A DNA stretch of 60,234 nt. It comes from an uncultured Rubrobacteraceae bacterium. Its GTDB lineage: Bacteria; Actinomycetota; Rubrobacteria; Rubrobacterales; Rubrobacteraceae. Location of the stretch: assembly GCA_902806065.1 (NCBI GenBank), contig CADCVE010000106.1, forward strand, positions 1 through 60,234. The letters are read 5' to 3'. The position numbers and the translations under genes were made by a program. Below the pieces are notes generated by a model that saw only the letters and a program-made list of their open reading frames with translations, ran no database searches and was not told the DNA's origin. Below, piece by piece: positions 51,154-59,042 of the stretch (its first letter is position 1; each line of letters begins with the position of its first letter).

Positions 51154-52833
51154 CTACACCTTTGCCAGGTACTGGTGGATGAACTGCACCGAGATCGAAC
51201 CTTCACCAACCCCCGAGGCCACCCGCTTCACGGAACCGTGCCGCACATCACCGGCAACAAAGATCCCCGGTACGCTCGTCTCTAAAAGGAAAGGGTCCCT
51301 GTTCTCCGTCCAGTTCTTCGGCCACTTGCCGTTTTTTACGAGGTCTTGACCGGAGAGGATAAAGCCTCGCTCGTCTCGCTCGACGACCCCTTCCAGCCAG
51401 TCCGTCTTCGGCGACGCCCCGATGAAGATGAACAACGAGTGGGCCGGGACGGTCTCCTCTTCGCCCGTCGCGGAGTTTCTTACCGTGAGCTTCTCCAGGT
51501 GGTCCTCCCCGAACGCCTCGGAGACGCCCGATTTGATGCGGACCTCGATGTTCGGGGTGTCCTCTATCTGCTTGACGAGGTACTCGGACATGCCCTTGCG
51601 CAGGTCTTCCGAGCGGCACAGGATGACTACCTTGCGGGCGTGGCGGGAGAAGTACATCGCGGCCTGTCCGGCGGAGTTGGCCCCGCCTACTATATACACG
51701 TCCTCGTCTTTACATGAGAGTGCCTCGGTCATCGCGGCTCCGTAGTAGATGCCGCGGCCGCTCAGCTTCTCCACGCCCGGCATGTCCAGCTTGCGGTAGG
51801 AGACGCCGGTCGTGATGAGGAGGGCGTGGCAGCTTATCTCCGTGCCGTCCGCAAGCCGCACTACACGGTACGGGTCTTCGACCCTGATCTCCGCGACCTC
51901 CTGCGGGGTGAGGATCTCGACCTCGAACCTCCTCGCCTGCGTAACCGCCCGCTGCGAAAGGTCCGCCCCGCTGAGCCCCGCCGGGAAGCCAAGATAATTC
52001 TCGATGCGGCTGCTCGTCCCAGCCTGCCCGCCCGGCGCCTCTCTCTCTATAAGGACTGTTCTCAAGCCCTCCGAAGCGCCGTAGACGGCGGCGGCCAGCC
52101 CGGAGGGGCCGCCACCGACGATGACCAGGTCATAGAAAGGTCGCTCGGCCCGCGTCTGCAAGCCGACCTTCTCGGCGACCTCGACGTTCTCCGGCGCCTC
52201 CAGATAGCTCCCGTCCTCGAAGACGACGAGCGGCAGGCTCGGCTCACCGTGGTCCGCCTGCTCCACGAGTTGGCGGGCATCCTCGGAGGACTCGATGTCT
52301 TGCCACTGGTAGGGCACGCGGTTGCGGGCGAGGAAGTCCTTGACCGCGTGGGACTTGGGAGACCAGCGGTTGCCGACGACCCGGATGCCTTCAAAGGGTG
52401 GACGGTAGGAGGAGCGCCAGTCTCCGAGGAGGTCGTCGAGCACCGGATAGAGGTTCTCCTCGGGCGGGTCCCAGGGCTTCTGGAGGTAGTAATCCAGCCC
52501 GATCTCGTTTATCGCCTTGATCGCCGCGTCCGTATCGGCATACGCCGTGAGCAGGACCTTCTTGGCATCCGGGAAGAACCCCTTCGCCTCCTCCAAAAAC
52601 TCCACACCCGTCTTACGCGGCATCCGCTGATCCACTAAAAACAGCGCCACCGTATCCCCGCGCAAAGTCAACTTCCCCAGAGTATCCATCGCCGAATCCG
52701 CCGAATCCGCGCTAAGAATACGATAACCATCCCCACCACGGCCCCGACCGTACTTGCGCCGCAGGTCACGCTCGACCGCCCGCAGAACCTCCCGGTCGTC
52801 GTCAACCGCGAACACCACCGGTTTACCCGCCAT
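51154..52833 (-). CDS. Receiver domain fused to a thioredoxin-reductase-like flavoprotein without redox cysteines
   Basis: A 559-residue protein. Numbering from the ATG at 52833 (GAGGTGGGG site; the frame extends to TTG at 52851): receiver domain residues 1-135 with phospho-acceptor Asp68 (FLVDQRMP), Thr96 and Lys119 (QKPW); a glutaredoxin-like domain about 145-215 (VVGNRWSPKSHAVKDFL, SLPLVVFEDGS) that lacks the CxxC; and a flavin reductase about 228-559 with FAD motif VIVGGGPSGLAAAVYG and NADPH motif IVGGANSAGQAAMY. The disulfide CxxC normally near GxxYCATC reads GIYYGAAMTEA. Only three scattered Cys remain. The output is therefore probably electron transfer or flavin sensing, not thiol reduction. 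First gene of the operon. Confidence 0.85.
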   Translation of the reverse strand: MAGKPVVFAVDDDREVLRAVERDLRRKYGRGRGGDGYRILSADSADSAMDTLGKLTLRGDTVALFLVDQRMPRKTGVEFLEEAKGFFPDAKKVLLTAYADTDAAIKAINEIGLDYYLQKPWDPPEENLYPVLDDLLGDWRSSYRPPFEGIRVVGNRWSPKSHAVKDFLARNRVPYQWQDIESSEDARQLVEQADHGEPSLPLVVFEDGSYLEAPENVEVAEKVGLQTRAERPFYDLVIVGGGPSGLAAAVYGASEGLRTVLIEREAPGGQAGTSSRIENYLGFPAGLSGADLSQRAVTQARRFEVEILTPQEVAEIRVEDPYRVVRLADGTEISCHALLITTGVSYRKLDMPGVEKLSGRGIYYGAAMTEALSCKDEDVYIVGGANSAGQAAMYFSRHARKVVILCRSEDLRKGMSEYLVKQIEDTPNIEVRIKSGVSEAFGEDHLEKLTVRNSATGEEETVPAHSLFIFIGASPKTDWLEGVVERDERGFILSGQDLVKNGKWPKNWTENRDPFLLETSVPGIFVAGDVRHGSVKRVASGVGEGSISVQFIHQYLAKV

Positions 52834-53085
52834 CGGCACCCCACCTCTCAAACAAAACCCTCAAAAACTATCCAACACCACAAAATACGCCCGCAACGGC
52901 CTCCCTGAAGGACCTTGATGGTAGTGTAGCACTGGCCTCAAAACGTCCTGTTACAGGTATGTAAAACGCTGTCGCATCTTCAAGTCTTCAGAGAGCATCT
53001 CCAAACGACATCTCTCTACTCCCATGTTTGTACTTCAGGCATGTTGAAGGATGGTAGCGTGGGGCTTACACTCAGCCTTATTCCC

Positions 53086-53158
53086 GGGGCCGTAGCTCAG
53101 CTGGGAGAGCGCCGCCCTTGCACGGCGGAGGTCAGGGGTTCGATCCCCCTCGGCTCCA
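53086..53158 (+). tRNA. tRNA-Ala (UGC)
   Basis: A 73-base cloverleaf: acceptor GGGGCCG/CGGCTCC (one G-T), D arm GCTC/GAGC, anticodon stem CCGCC/GGCGG with loop CTTGCAC (anticodon TGC), T arm AGGGG-TTCGATC-CCCCT, discriminator A, no encoded CCA. The integrase gene lies right after its 3' end, so it is the likely attachment site of the island. Confidence 0.95.
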
Positions 53159-53190
53159 CTCCTAAAGTGCCTGCAAATCATAACAAAATT

Positions 53191-53221
53191 AAAGCCCCTC
53201 GATGCAAACACTAGGGGCTTT
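53191..53221 (-). terminator. Terminator of the integrase gene
   Basis: 9-bp stem AAAGCCCCT/AGGGGCTTT with a 13-base loop; on the minus strand AATTTTG follows. It lies between tRNA-Ala and the integrase stop and can act in both directions. Confidence 0.7.
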
Positions 53222-53248
53222 GTGCATCAACGGTGCAGCAACGCGCGG

Positions 53249-54397
53249 TTACGATAGGGCTTCTTCGAGGGCTTTAGCGGCCTTCTCCTGCATGTCGGGG
53301 AGCACATGGGAGTAGGTGTCGAGTGTTATGGCTATCGTGGCGTGCCCGAGCATCTCGGAGACGATCTTGGGGTTGACGTTGCGCGATAGCAGGAGCGTGG
53401 CGCATGTGTGGCGTAGGTCGTGAAATCGGGTGCCGGGAGGCAGGCCAGCATGCCGTAAGAGCTTAGCGAACGAGCGGTTGCGCAGGTTGGAGGGGTTGAT
53501 AATACCGCCGGTCTCGTTGGCGAAGACGAGACCCCCGTTCCTGTAGAGGGATCCGAGGCGATCTATCTCCTCCAACTGGCGCTCCAGGTGTCCTCTGAGG
53601 GCCACTACAGCACCCGTCGTGAGGCGCACAGTGCGACGGCTCTTCTTCGTCTTTGGCTCACCAGTAGAGTAGGTACCCTTTGTCCGGGTGAGGGTGCGCC
53701 GAACCCTGAGTGTGCCCGTTTCGAGGTCCAGGTCCTCCCATCTGAGGGCCAGTAGCTCGCCCTGCCGCAATCCCGTGTGTATGGCGAGCAAATAGAGGGC
53801 CGATAGACGGTCTCTGGCTTCTTCGGCGGCCTCGATGAGTCGGTTGGCCTCTTCGGCAGTGAGCGGGTCGATCTCTTCGCGGTCTATGCGCGGGAGTTTT
53901 AGCGAGTCCGTAACGTTGCGAGGTATCAGGCCGTCGGCGACCGCCTGCGCGAAGGCTTTGTGTAGAAACGTGTGCAGCTTGTGGATGGTTGCTGGCGCGA
54001 GTCCGGAGTCGAGACGGTCCCGGTACAGGTTCCGCACGTGCGACGGGGTAAGGCTCTTCAGTTTCATCCGTCCTAAAGCCGGAACGATGTGCAGCCTGTT
54101 TATCTGCTCGTACCGCTCGAAGGTGCTTACTCTCACCGTGCCCTTTGCGGAGCCTTGAAGCCACTGCGTTACGTACTCCCCAACCGTTAGGCTTCCGGCG
54201 TCGAAGAAGAGGCCACCGTCCCGGTCTGCCATAGCCTTGGTGAGCTTCTGCCGCACCTCACTTCGGGTCTTCCCAGTGACGTAGCGGCGTTTGGGACCTT
54301 CGGCTGTATGTATTGTGTAAGATCCTCGGTAGCCGACCTTCTTTCCGTTGCGCTTATGCTCATAGATCGAGCCTTCGCCGTTGCCGTTCTTCGCCAC
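53249..54397 (-). CDS. int: Tyrosine recombinase/integrase
   Basis: A 382-residue phage-type integrase. An arm-binding N domain (EGSIYEHKRNGKKVGYRGSY, residues 8-60) is followed by the SAM-like core-binding domain (LTVGEYVTQWLQGSAKGTVR) and the catalytic domain with HTGLRQGELLALRW (Arg), HDLRHTCATLLL (His-x-x-Arg), GHATIAITLDTYSHV (His and nucleophilic Tyr). All catalytic residues are present and the length is normal. It faces the tRNA-Ala 3' end 90 bases away, the usual arrangement for an element integrated there. The XRE gene follows immediately upstream on the same strand. Confidence 0.93.
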   Translation of the reverse strand: MAKNGNGEGSIYEHKRNGKKVGYRGSYTIHTAEGPKRRYVTGKTRSEVRQKLTKAMADRDGGLFFDAGSLTVGEYVTQWLQGSAKGTVRVSTFERYEQINRLHIVPALGRMKLKSLTPSHVRNLYRDRLDSGLAPATIHKLHTFLHKAFAQAVADGLIPRNVTDSLKLPRIDREEIDPLTAEEANRLIEAAEEARDRLSALYLLAIHTGLRQGELLALRWEDLDLETGTLRVRRTLTRTKGTYSTGEPKTKKSRRTVRLTTGAVVALRGHLERQLEEIDRLGSLYRNGGLVFANETGGIINPSNLRNRSFAKLLRHAGLPPGTRFHDLRHTCATLLLSRNVNPKIVSEMLGHATIAITLDTYSHVLPDMQEKAAKALEEALS

Positions 54398-54400
54398 CTC

Positions 54401-54604
54401 TCAAACCTCCTGTTTCAAAAGCTCCCTGGGCTCCACCCCTAGAACCCCTGCGATCTTGCGGATGGTTTGCGGGTGGGCATGCTCGAAGCCGTTCTCTAGT
54501 CTCCAGACCGTCATCTGGGTTAACCCAGCCATACGGGCCAACTCCCTTTGGGAGAGGACATTGTCCTCCCTCAGGCGCTTCAACTTTCGTGCATCCACCT
54601 CCAT
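54401..54604 (-). CDS. XRE-family helix-turn-helix regulator
   Basis: A 67-residue single-domain regulator: LKRLREDNVLSQRELARMAGLTQ (helices 1-3) and TVWRLENGFEHAHPQTIRKIAGVLG. I chose ATG at 54604; the frame is open further to 54685. It is 3 bases upstream of the integrase gene, so it likely forms an excision/integration control unit with it, as a repressor or excisionase-like switch. The AT-rich 5' side carries the promoter. Confidence 0.82.
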   Translation of the reverse strand: MEVDARKLKRLREDNVLSQRELARMAGLTQMTVWRLENGFEHAHPQTIRKIAGVLGVEPRELLKQEV

Positions 54605-54790
54605 TCCACGAAGAGTAGGGTGTTCTCGTGCTGAGATCAATATTATATCTATATTATAGCATAAGAATGAAAGTATCAAGAGCAAGGCATCGGCATTTCT
54701 TCATAGGTTGTGGGGGTAGCACAACCATTGGTTTGTTCAGTTGGCTCAAGGTCTGGTTTTGCCGATGGGGGTGCGTAGAAGGCCGGGAGG

Positions 54791-54860
54791 ATGATGCCAC
54801 TAATGCCACTGTTGCCAGACCCTGTTTACTCAATGGCATCAGTGGCGACAGTGGCATCAT
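54791..54860. repeat. Palindrome made of TGCCACT-type iterons
   Basis: A left arm of 27 bases (54791-54817) and right arm (54834-54860) are complementary at 23 of 27 positions around a 16-base loop. Each arm contains direct copies of TGCCACT or its complement AGTGGCA, spaced 9-10 bases. This looks like an iteron or operator cluster of the integrated element, or a stem-loop RNA. It lies between the XRE regulator and the decayed genes. Confidence 0.55.
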
Positions 54861-54895
54861 TTTGTAGACGTGTACCAGTGGCCGCACTCCTGTGA

Positions 54896-55435
54896 GATAG
54901 GGGAGATAATGTTGGAGGGCACGGCGGGGGTAGGCTATATGGAAAGGTCTTCTACCTGGGTCTGGCACTGAACCCGAAGTATATTGAAGGGGTCGTAGAG
55001 GGACACTTGGAGAGGATCGGCGAGGACGACCCCGAAGAGGAACAGATCTTCCGGGACCTCTGGGAGGACGAGACCCAGCGGGAAGAAGAGGTAGAGAACG
55101 CAGTCCGAGACCCCATGAAGTATGAGATGGAGACCACCAGGGGCTACTACAGAAACGGACTTACTGGATACAGTGAGGATAGTGAGTATCTTCTTGTGAG
55201 AGCCCTGAGGATGGCTCCTGATCCCCTCGGAGAGTTCAGATGGTGCCGGGGGAGGGGCGGTTGCTCGAGGGCCTTAGAGGGCATTCTCGTTGGCCTTTCT
55301 TCTCGGGGCGGGTACGGGTGTTTCGGACTACTCCTTACTACGGCGATCGTAGGAGCAGCAGTCACTTGCTGCCATTATCGTCCCCTTCTCGTCAGAACTC
55401 CACAAACAAATCTACCTGAACGTGTTCTTCACTGA
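54896..55435 (+). pseudogene. Eroded gene fragment of unknown type
   Basis: Frame open for 179 codons but with no good start (only a TTG at 55007). The first half looks coding (GKVFYLGLALNPKYIEGVVE, then LERIGEDDPEEEQIFRDLW and DETQREEEVENAVRDPMKYE). After about 55220 the composition is no longer protein-like. No family recognised. Treated as a remnant; a short real gene starting at 55007 cannot be excluded. Confidence 0.4.
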
Positions 55436-56175
55436 GGTGTGGGTCAGGGACCCGAAAGAGCAGTAAATATAGAAGTGCAGAAATCCAAAGGCAGGAGTCG
55501 GGATGAGCTTGTACGCACGTTTGCTAGAGGAGCGTGAAGAGGAGGAGCGCCACAGGGGATGTACTTCCGGGAGGCCGAGGACACGGCCTTGAGAGGATGA
55601 GGTCTTATCTCATCTACGGGATGAAGTCCCGGTTTGAGGGAATGCACCTCGCCACCTTGAGAAAAAGTATCCCGATAAGTTTTGGAATCTTCGTTATGGC
55701 CGGTTGTAGATCTGACCCTCCATAGGACGTAGCTAGGAGGCCTCCGGGGCGCTTGAGATTTACGCCGAACCCGCCCGCAGCTCCATCCTCTGGTTGGTGG
55801 TCTCCTTCTCCGCCCCGGAGATCTCCTGGGGGTTCGGGCCCTCGTAGTACTCACCGTCCCGCTCCACCTGTCGTTTCAAGGGTCCGAAGAGTAGGTGGCA
55901 GGGCAATGCCCGGCGGAATGGCTGCTCCTTGAAGGCGAGCGAGACGGGGGGTCTACGAGCAGCGTGAGGTGTTCCATAAAGGCGTCAGCTGTCTGAACCT
56001 CTTATCGGTATCACCCTTCTTCGGCCTTGGATGCCTCGCACCCCGGCTGCCGAGGCAGGACCCGGGGTTCGAACATGATCCAGAGGAGGATAATTCTTGA
56101 GGTCTGAGGCAACTTTGAGACACCTTCTTAAGATCCCCCGTGCCTCTTGTAAGAGGACCTTGAGTCGAGGTTCTT

Positions 56176-56443
56176 ACGCTTATTACGCTTTTTGCGCATC
56201 CTGTGAGCCACTGTGTTACCCGGCCCCAAAATCGCCGGTACCCACGGCGGGGTTCGCAGAGCTATAACAGAGCTGTGGGAAGCTTGATACTTAGATGTTC
56301 ACCCCAACCGGAGAGGTAGAGGCCCGCTGGAAGGACTGGGGGGAGGGAGAATGCCTTAACCCTCGTAGGTGCCACTCAATTTAGCCTCCAGCCTAGATCC
56401 GATAGACCTAACGCTGATGCTGCGCAAAAAGCGTAATAAGCGT
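56176..56443. repeat. 268-bp unit bounded by a perfect 23-bp inverted repeat
   Basis: Arms 56176-56198 (ACGCTTATTACGCTTTTTG and four more bases) and 56421-56443, exact complements over 23 bases. A diverged second unit appears at about 56693-56960 (TTATTACGCTTTTTACGC on the left, GCGTAATAAGCA on the right), with similar text between such as GAGCCACT-x-x-x-TTACC. A short, repeated, non-coding element is suggested. Confidence 0.6.
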
Positions 56444-56603
56444 AGAAACCAACACCCTTTACTACACCAGCGTCGTTGGCCTTCTGGAAAACGTTGGCCC
56501 TCGCAACGCCGGGGAGGGTATACGTCTCGGGGGCCTGAAGGCCAAGTGCCACAAGTACAACGAGTTGAGGGCCGAGGAGCGGGGGCAGGGGGAGTTGTTG
56601 TAG
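56418..56603 (+). pseudogene. Short eroded coding fragment
   Basis: A 61-codon open stretch after a TGA reading VISVETNTLYYTSVVGLLEN, then GEGIRLGGLKAKCHKYNELR and AEERGQGELL before TAG. It has no start codon and no recognised family, but the amino-acid make-up is protein-like. It begins inside the right arm of the 23-bp inverted repeat. Confidence 0.35.
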
Positions 56604-57028
56604 GGGTAGACCCGACGTTCGGGATCCCTATCGCTGTTCATCGCTCTTCTCCATCGTGCACGGCCACACCTTAGCCAAATAGCGAACCGGGACTTATTAC
56701 GCTTTTTACGCCCCCGGGAGCCACTCCATTACCTGGCGCCCGGATCTTTGGTGCATACGCTGGGCCTGTAGGGCTGTGGGAGCCTCGGCTCCTTATGATC
56801 TCACTCCTCAATGCGAACGTAGAGGCTCGCCGATAATCCCTTTGCTTCACTCGGATGAGGCGCAGGTACAGTACCTACCTCTGCCGTTCAACCTTCTACC
56901 ACCCGATCCACTTATCTGCCTCGGTTCAATACCTCCGCCGCCGATGCTGCGTAATAAGCATAGGAAGTCCCGGTCATTGAGTACAGGCCCAGGAGCGTAC
57001 TCCACCTCGGCGGGGTGGCCTTCCTCTC

Positions 57029-57115
57029 GGTCGGCGGCTTCGCGGGCCTCAGACTCGCCCGGTTGTGGCCTTCAGTTCGGGGAAGAAGGCTGCTGCGAAA
57101 CTAAGGCTCCAGCTA
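57029..57115 (+). repeat. Imperfect direct repeat, left copy
   Basis: About 85 bases similar to 58953-59038. The best blocks are CGGCGGCTTCGCGGGCCTCA and GAAGGCTGCTGCG. In frame it reads VGGFAGLRLARLWPSVRGRR then LLRN and TAA; the right copy reads GGFASLRSVRSWSLVKSRR then LLRS and TAG. Both look like the 3' end of one duplicated gene. Confidence 0.55.
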
Positions 57116-57338
57116 GGTTCTACGGGAGTCTCGGTCGCACCTCTTGCCCGGGGCGACGAAGGCAACGCTTACGACGTTACTACGTCATCCTTTCGGAGGG
57201 CACGCCTGCCCGAAAGGATGAAAGACAGGGGCAATGGCGGAGAAGTTGCCGAACTGTAATCGGTCTGTAATCTACGTCCCACAAGATTTCACTATACGGT
57301 CCCGGATTGGCCGGGCGAGGAAAAGAAGGAGGCAAGAG

Positions 57339-58796
57339 ATGAAGCGGATCGCGGTGGCGGCTTTTACGAGGCTGGCGAAGAGGCTGTTGGTTCTGATGGC
57401 AGTACTGGTGGCGATGCTCGCGGTGACGATCCCGGCGATCGCGCAGGGGCAGATCTCGGCAACGGGGATACTTTTGGACGGCCTCCCGGCGGACGTGGGA
57501 GCCAACGGCACCCACTCGATCACCGACGGGGCATCTTCCACCGTGTACGCCCTCAAGAGTGGGGTCGTGGACCTCGACGCCTACGTCGGTCAGGAAGTGA
57601 CCGTCTACGGCACGATGACCCCCGGCCAGGCCAGCTCGGGCAATCCCAGCTTCGAGGGGAACGGCAACCTGCCCTCCATAGACGTCACGCGGGTGGAACC
57701 GGCGGACGGTCCGTCTCCCGGTCCGTCGCCGGGCGAAGCGGCCACGCTCTCGTTCGAGCTGACCGTCGAGGGCGAGCCCCCCGAGGGCACGCAATTCTTC
57801 GGCGCCCCGGGCGAGGGAGGCGGACAGTTCTTCGACGCCGAGGGCAATAGGTTGGGGCCTGTGCTACTCACGGACTCCGATGGCGACGGTATCTACACCG
57901 GTAGCACCACCCTGGCCAACCCGGGCACGGGACCGGTGGTGTCGCTGCCGGTCCAGATAGTGCAGGAGAACGGCGGGAATATCGAGGTGATCCGGGACTT
58001 CGGCGTGATGGGAATCGGCGGGGACGAGACCTTCGAAGCCAGCGTCTCCTTCGACGAGGATGGAGAAGAACCCACCACGCCCGGCACCCCGTCGCAGGAC
58101 AGGACCGCCACGTTCGATTTCCAACTGACCGTAAAGGGCGAGCCGCCCGCGAGCGCGAGGTTCTTCGGGGCTGTGCCCGCCGAGGGGTGCATCTCCGCGG
58201 AGCTCACCGACCCGGACGGCGATGGCGTCTTCAGCGGCAGCTTGGACGTCCCCAGGTTCGCGCCGGGGCCGGTACCGCCGGACTCCGATCCGGTCTCTCT
58301 GCCGGTCCAGATAGTGCAGGCCGACGGCGGTGCGGGTCCGTGCAACCCAACCCGGGTAATAAAGGACTTCGGCACCGTTCCGGCCGACGACGAGACGTTC
58401 AAGGCTAGGGCCAACTTCAAGGAGAACGGCGATGGCACCACAACCCCCGAGCCTGGCAACAGTGGTGACACCGACGACAGCGGCGATAGCACCGGTTCCG
58501 GCAGTGACGGCGCTGACAGCGGCAGTTCCGGCAGTAGTGGCAGCTCTGGTAGTGACGGCTCCGACAGTGGCAGTTCTGGCAGTGGCGGCTCCGGCGGTGA
58601 CATCTCTGGCGGTAGTGGTGGCTCTGGCAGTAGCGATTCCGGCAATGATGCCAAGGGCAGCGGGTCCCTAAGCGGTGTGACCAGCGGGGTAAGGGGCCTA
58701 CTTCCCAGCACGGGCGGTGGCGTAGCTCTCTGGATGCTCGGCGCGGGTATCCTGCTGATCGGCGGCGGGCTCTTGATACGCAAGCTCGCTCGATAG
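57339..58796 (+). CDS. LPXTG-type cell-wall protein with two repeated domains
   Basis: A 485-residue surface protein. Signal peptide residues 1-36 (LLVLMAVLVAMLAVTIPAIA). A small N-terminal domain (residues 37-120, DLDAYVGQEVTVYGTMTPGQ, an OB-like strand pattern) is followed by two homologous domains of about 100 residues, each opening LSFELTVEGEPPEG or FDFQLTVKGEPPAS, with a DxDGDG loop (possible calcium site) and ending SLPVQIVQ...DFG. Then a Ser/Gly/Asp-rich linker of about 80 residues, LPSTGG, a membrane helix and RKLAR. ATG at 57339 after AAGGAGG; the frame extends upstream to 57234 without function. Anchored by a sortase not in the window. Role unknown, perhaps adhesion. Confidence 0.85.
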   Translation: MKRIAVAAFTRLAKRLLVLMAVLVAMLAVTIPAIAQGQISATGILLDGLPADVGANGTHSITDGASSTVYALKSGVVDLDAYVGQEVTVYGTMTPGQASSGNPSFEGNGNLPSIDVTRVEPADGPSPGPSPGEAATLSFELTVEGEPPEGTQFFGAPGEGGGQFFDAEGNRLGPVLLTDSDGDGIYTGSTTLANPGTGPVVSLPVQIVQENGGNIEVIRDFGVMGIGGDETFEASVSFDEDGEEPTTPGTPSQDRTATFDFQLTVKGEPPASARFFGAVPAEGCISAELTDPDGDGVFSGSLDVPRFAPGPVPPDSDPVSLPVQIVQADGGAGPCNPTRVIKDFGTVPADDETFKARANFKENGDGTTTPEPGNSGDTDDSGDSTGSGSDGADSGSSGSSGSSGSDGSDSGSSGSGGSGGDISGGSGGSGSSDSGNDAKGSGSLSGVTSGVRGLLPSTGGGVALWMLGAGILLIGGGLLIRKLAR

Positions 58797-58817
58797 CAAC
58801 GGGCGACGCCCAATTGT

Positions 58818-58846
58818 GGGCCGGGGTCCTAGGGTGACTCCGGCCC
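58818..58846 (+). terminator. Terminator after the LPXTG gene
   Basis: 11-bp stem GGGCCGGGGTC/GACTCCGGCCC with one G-T pair and a seven-base loop, 21 bases past the stop, followed by TCCCCTT. Confidence 0.65.
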
Positions 58847-58952
58847 TCCCCTTGCTAACCGAAGGCCCCCACCAGCGAGAGCAGGAGACCGGCGGCTACA
58901 TACAGGACCCCCAGCACGAGACCGGCGAGGTGTATCCGGGGGCTCCGGCGGA

Positions 58953-59038
58953 CGGCGGCTTCGCGAGCCTCAGGTCTGTCCGCTCGTGGTCACTGGTTAA
59001 AAGTAGAAGGCTGCTGCGGAGCTAGAGTTGTGGCTAGA
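58953..59038 (+). repeat. Imperfect direct repeat, right copy
   Basis: Right-hand partner of 57029-57115; the two copies flank the LPXTG gene in the same orientation about 1.9 kb apart. It encodes GGFASLRSVRSWSLVKSRR and then a stop. Otherwise 58847-59042 has no gene. Confidence 0.55.
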
Positions 59039-59042
59039 ATAA

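Larger units (their letters stand above)
54687..57338. other. Decayed island interior
   Basis: About 2.65 kb with no intact gene. It has fragments of coding-like sequence in shifting frames (54940-55210, 55530-55720, 56418-56603, 56965-57106), repeats and short palindromes listed separately. It is likely the eroded rest of the element that entered at tRNA-Ala. No exact copy of the tRNA 3' end is found; a weak match CCTCGGCTCC at about 56783 is not convincing. Confidence 0.6.

Noticed and set aside
56781-56792. CCTCGGCTCC as the second attachment site of the tRNA-Ala element
   Set aside because: Only about 10 bases match the tRNA end and the flanks do not; too short to claim.
58480-58660. Short tandem repeats at the end of the LPXTG gene
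   Set aside because: They encode the Ser/Gly/Asp linker and are ordinary codon-level repeats.
57893-58813. 306-codon antisense frame over the LPXTG gene
   Set aside because: Pro/Ser-rich shadow of the Ser/Gly repeats on the plus strand, with no motif or ribosome site.
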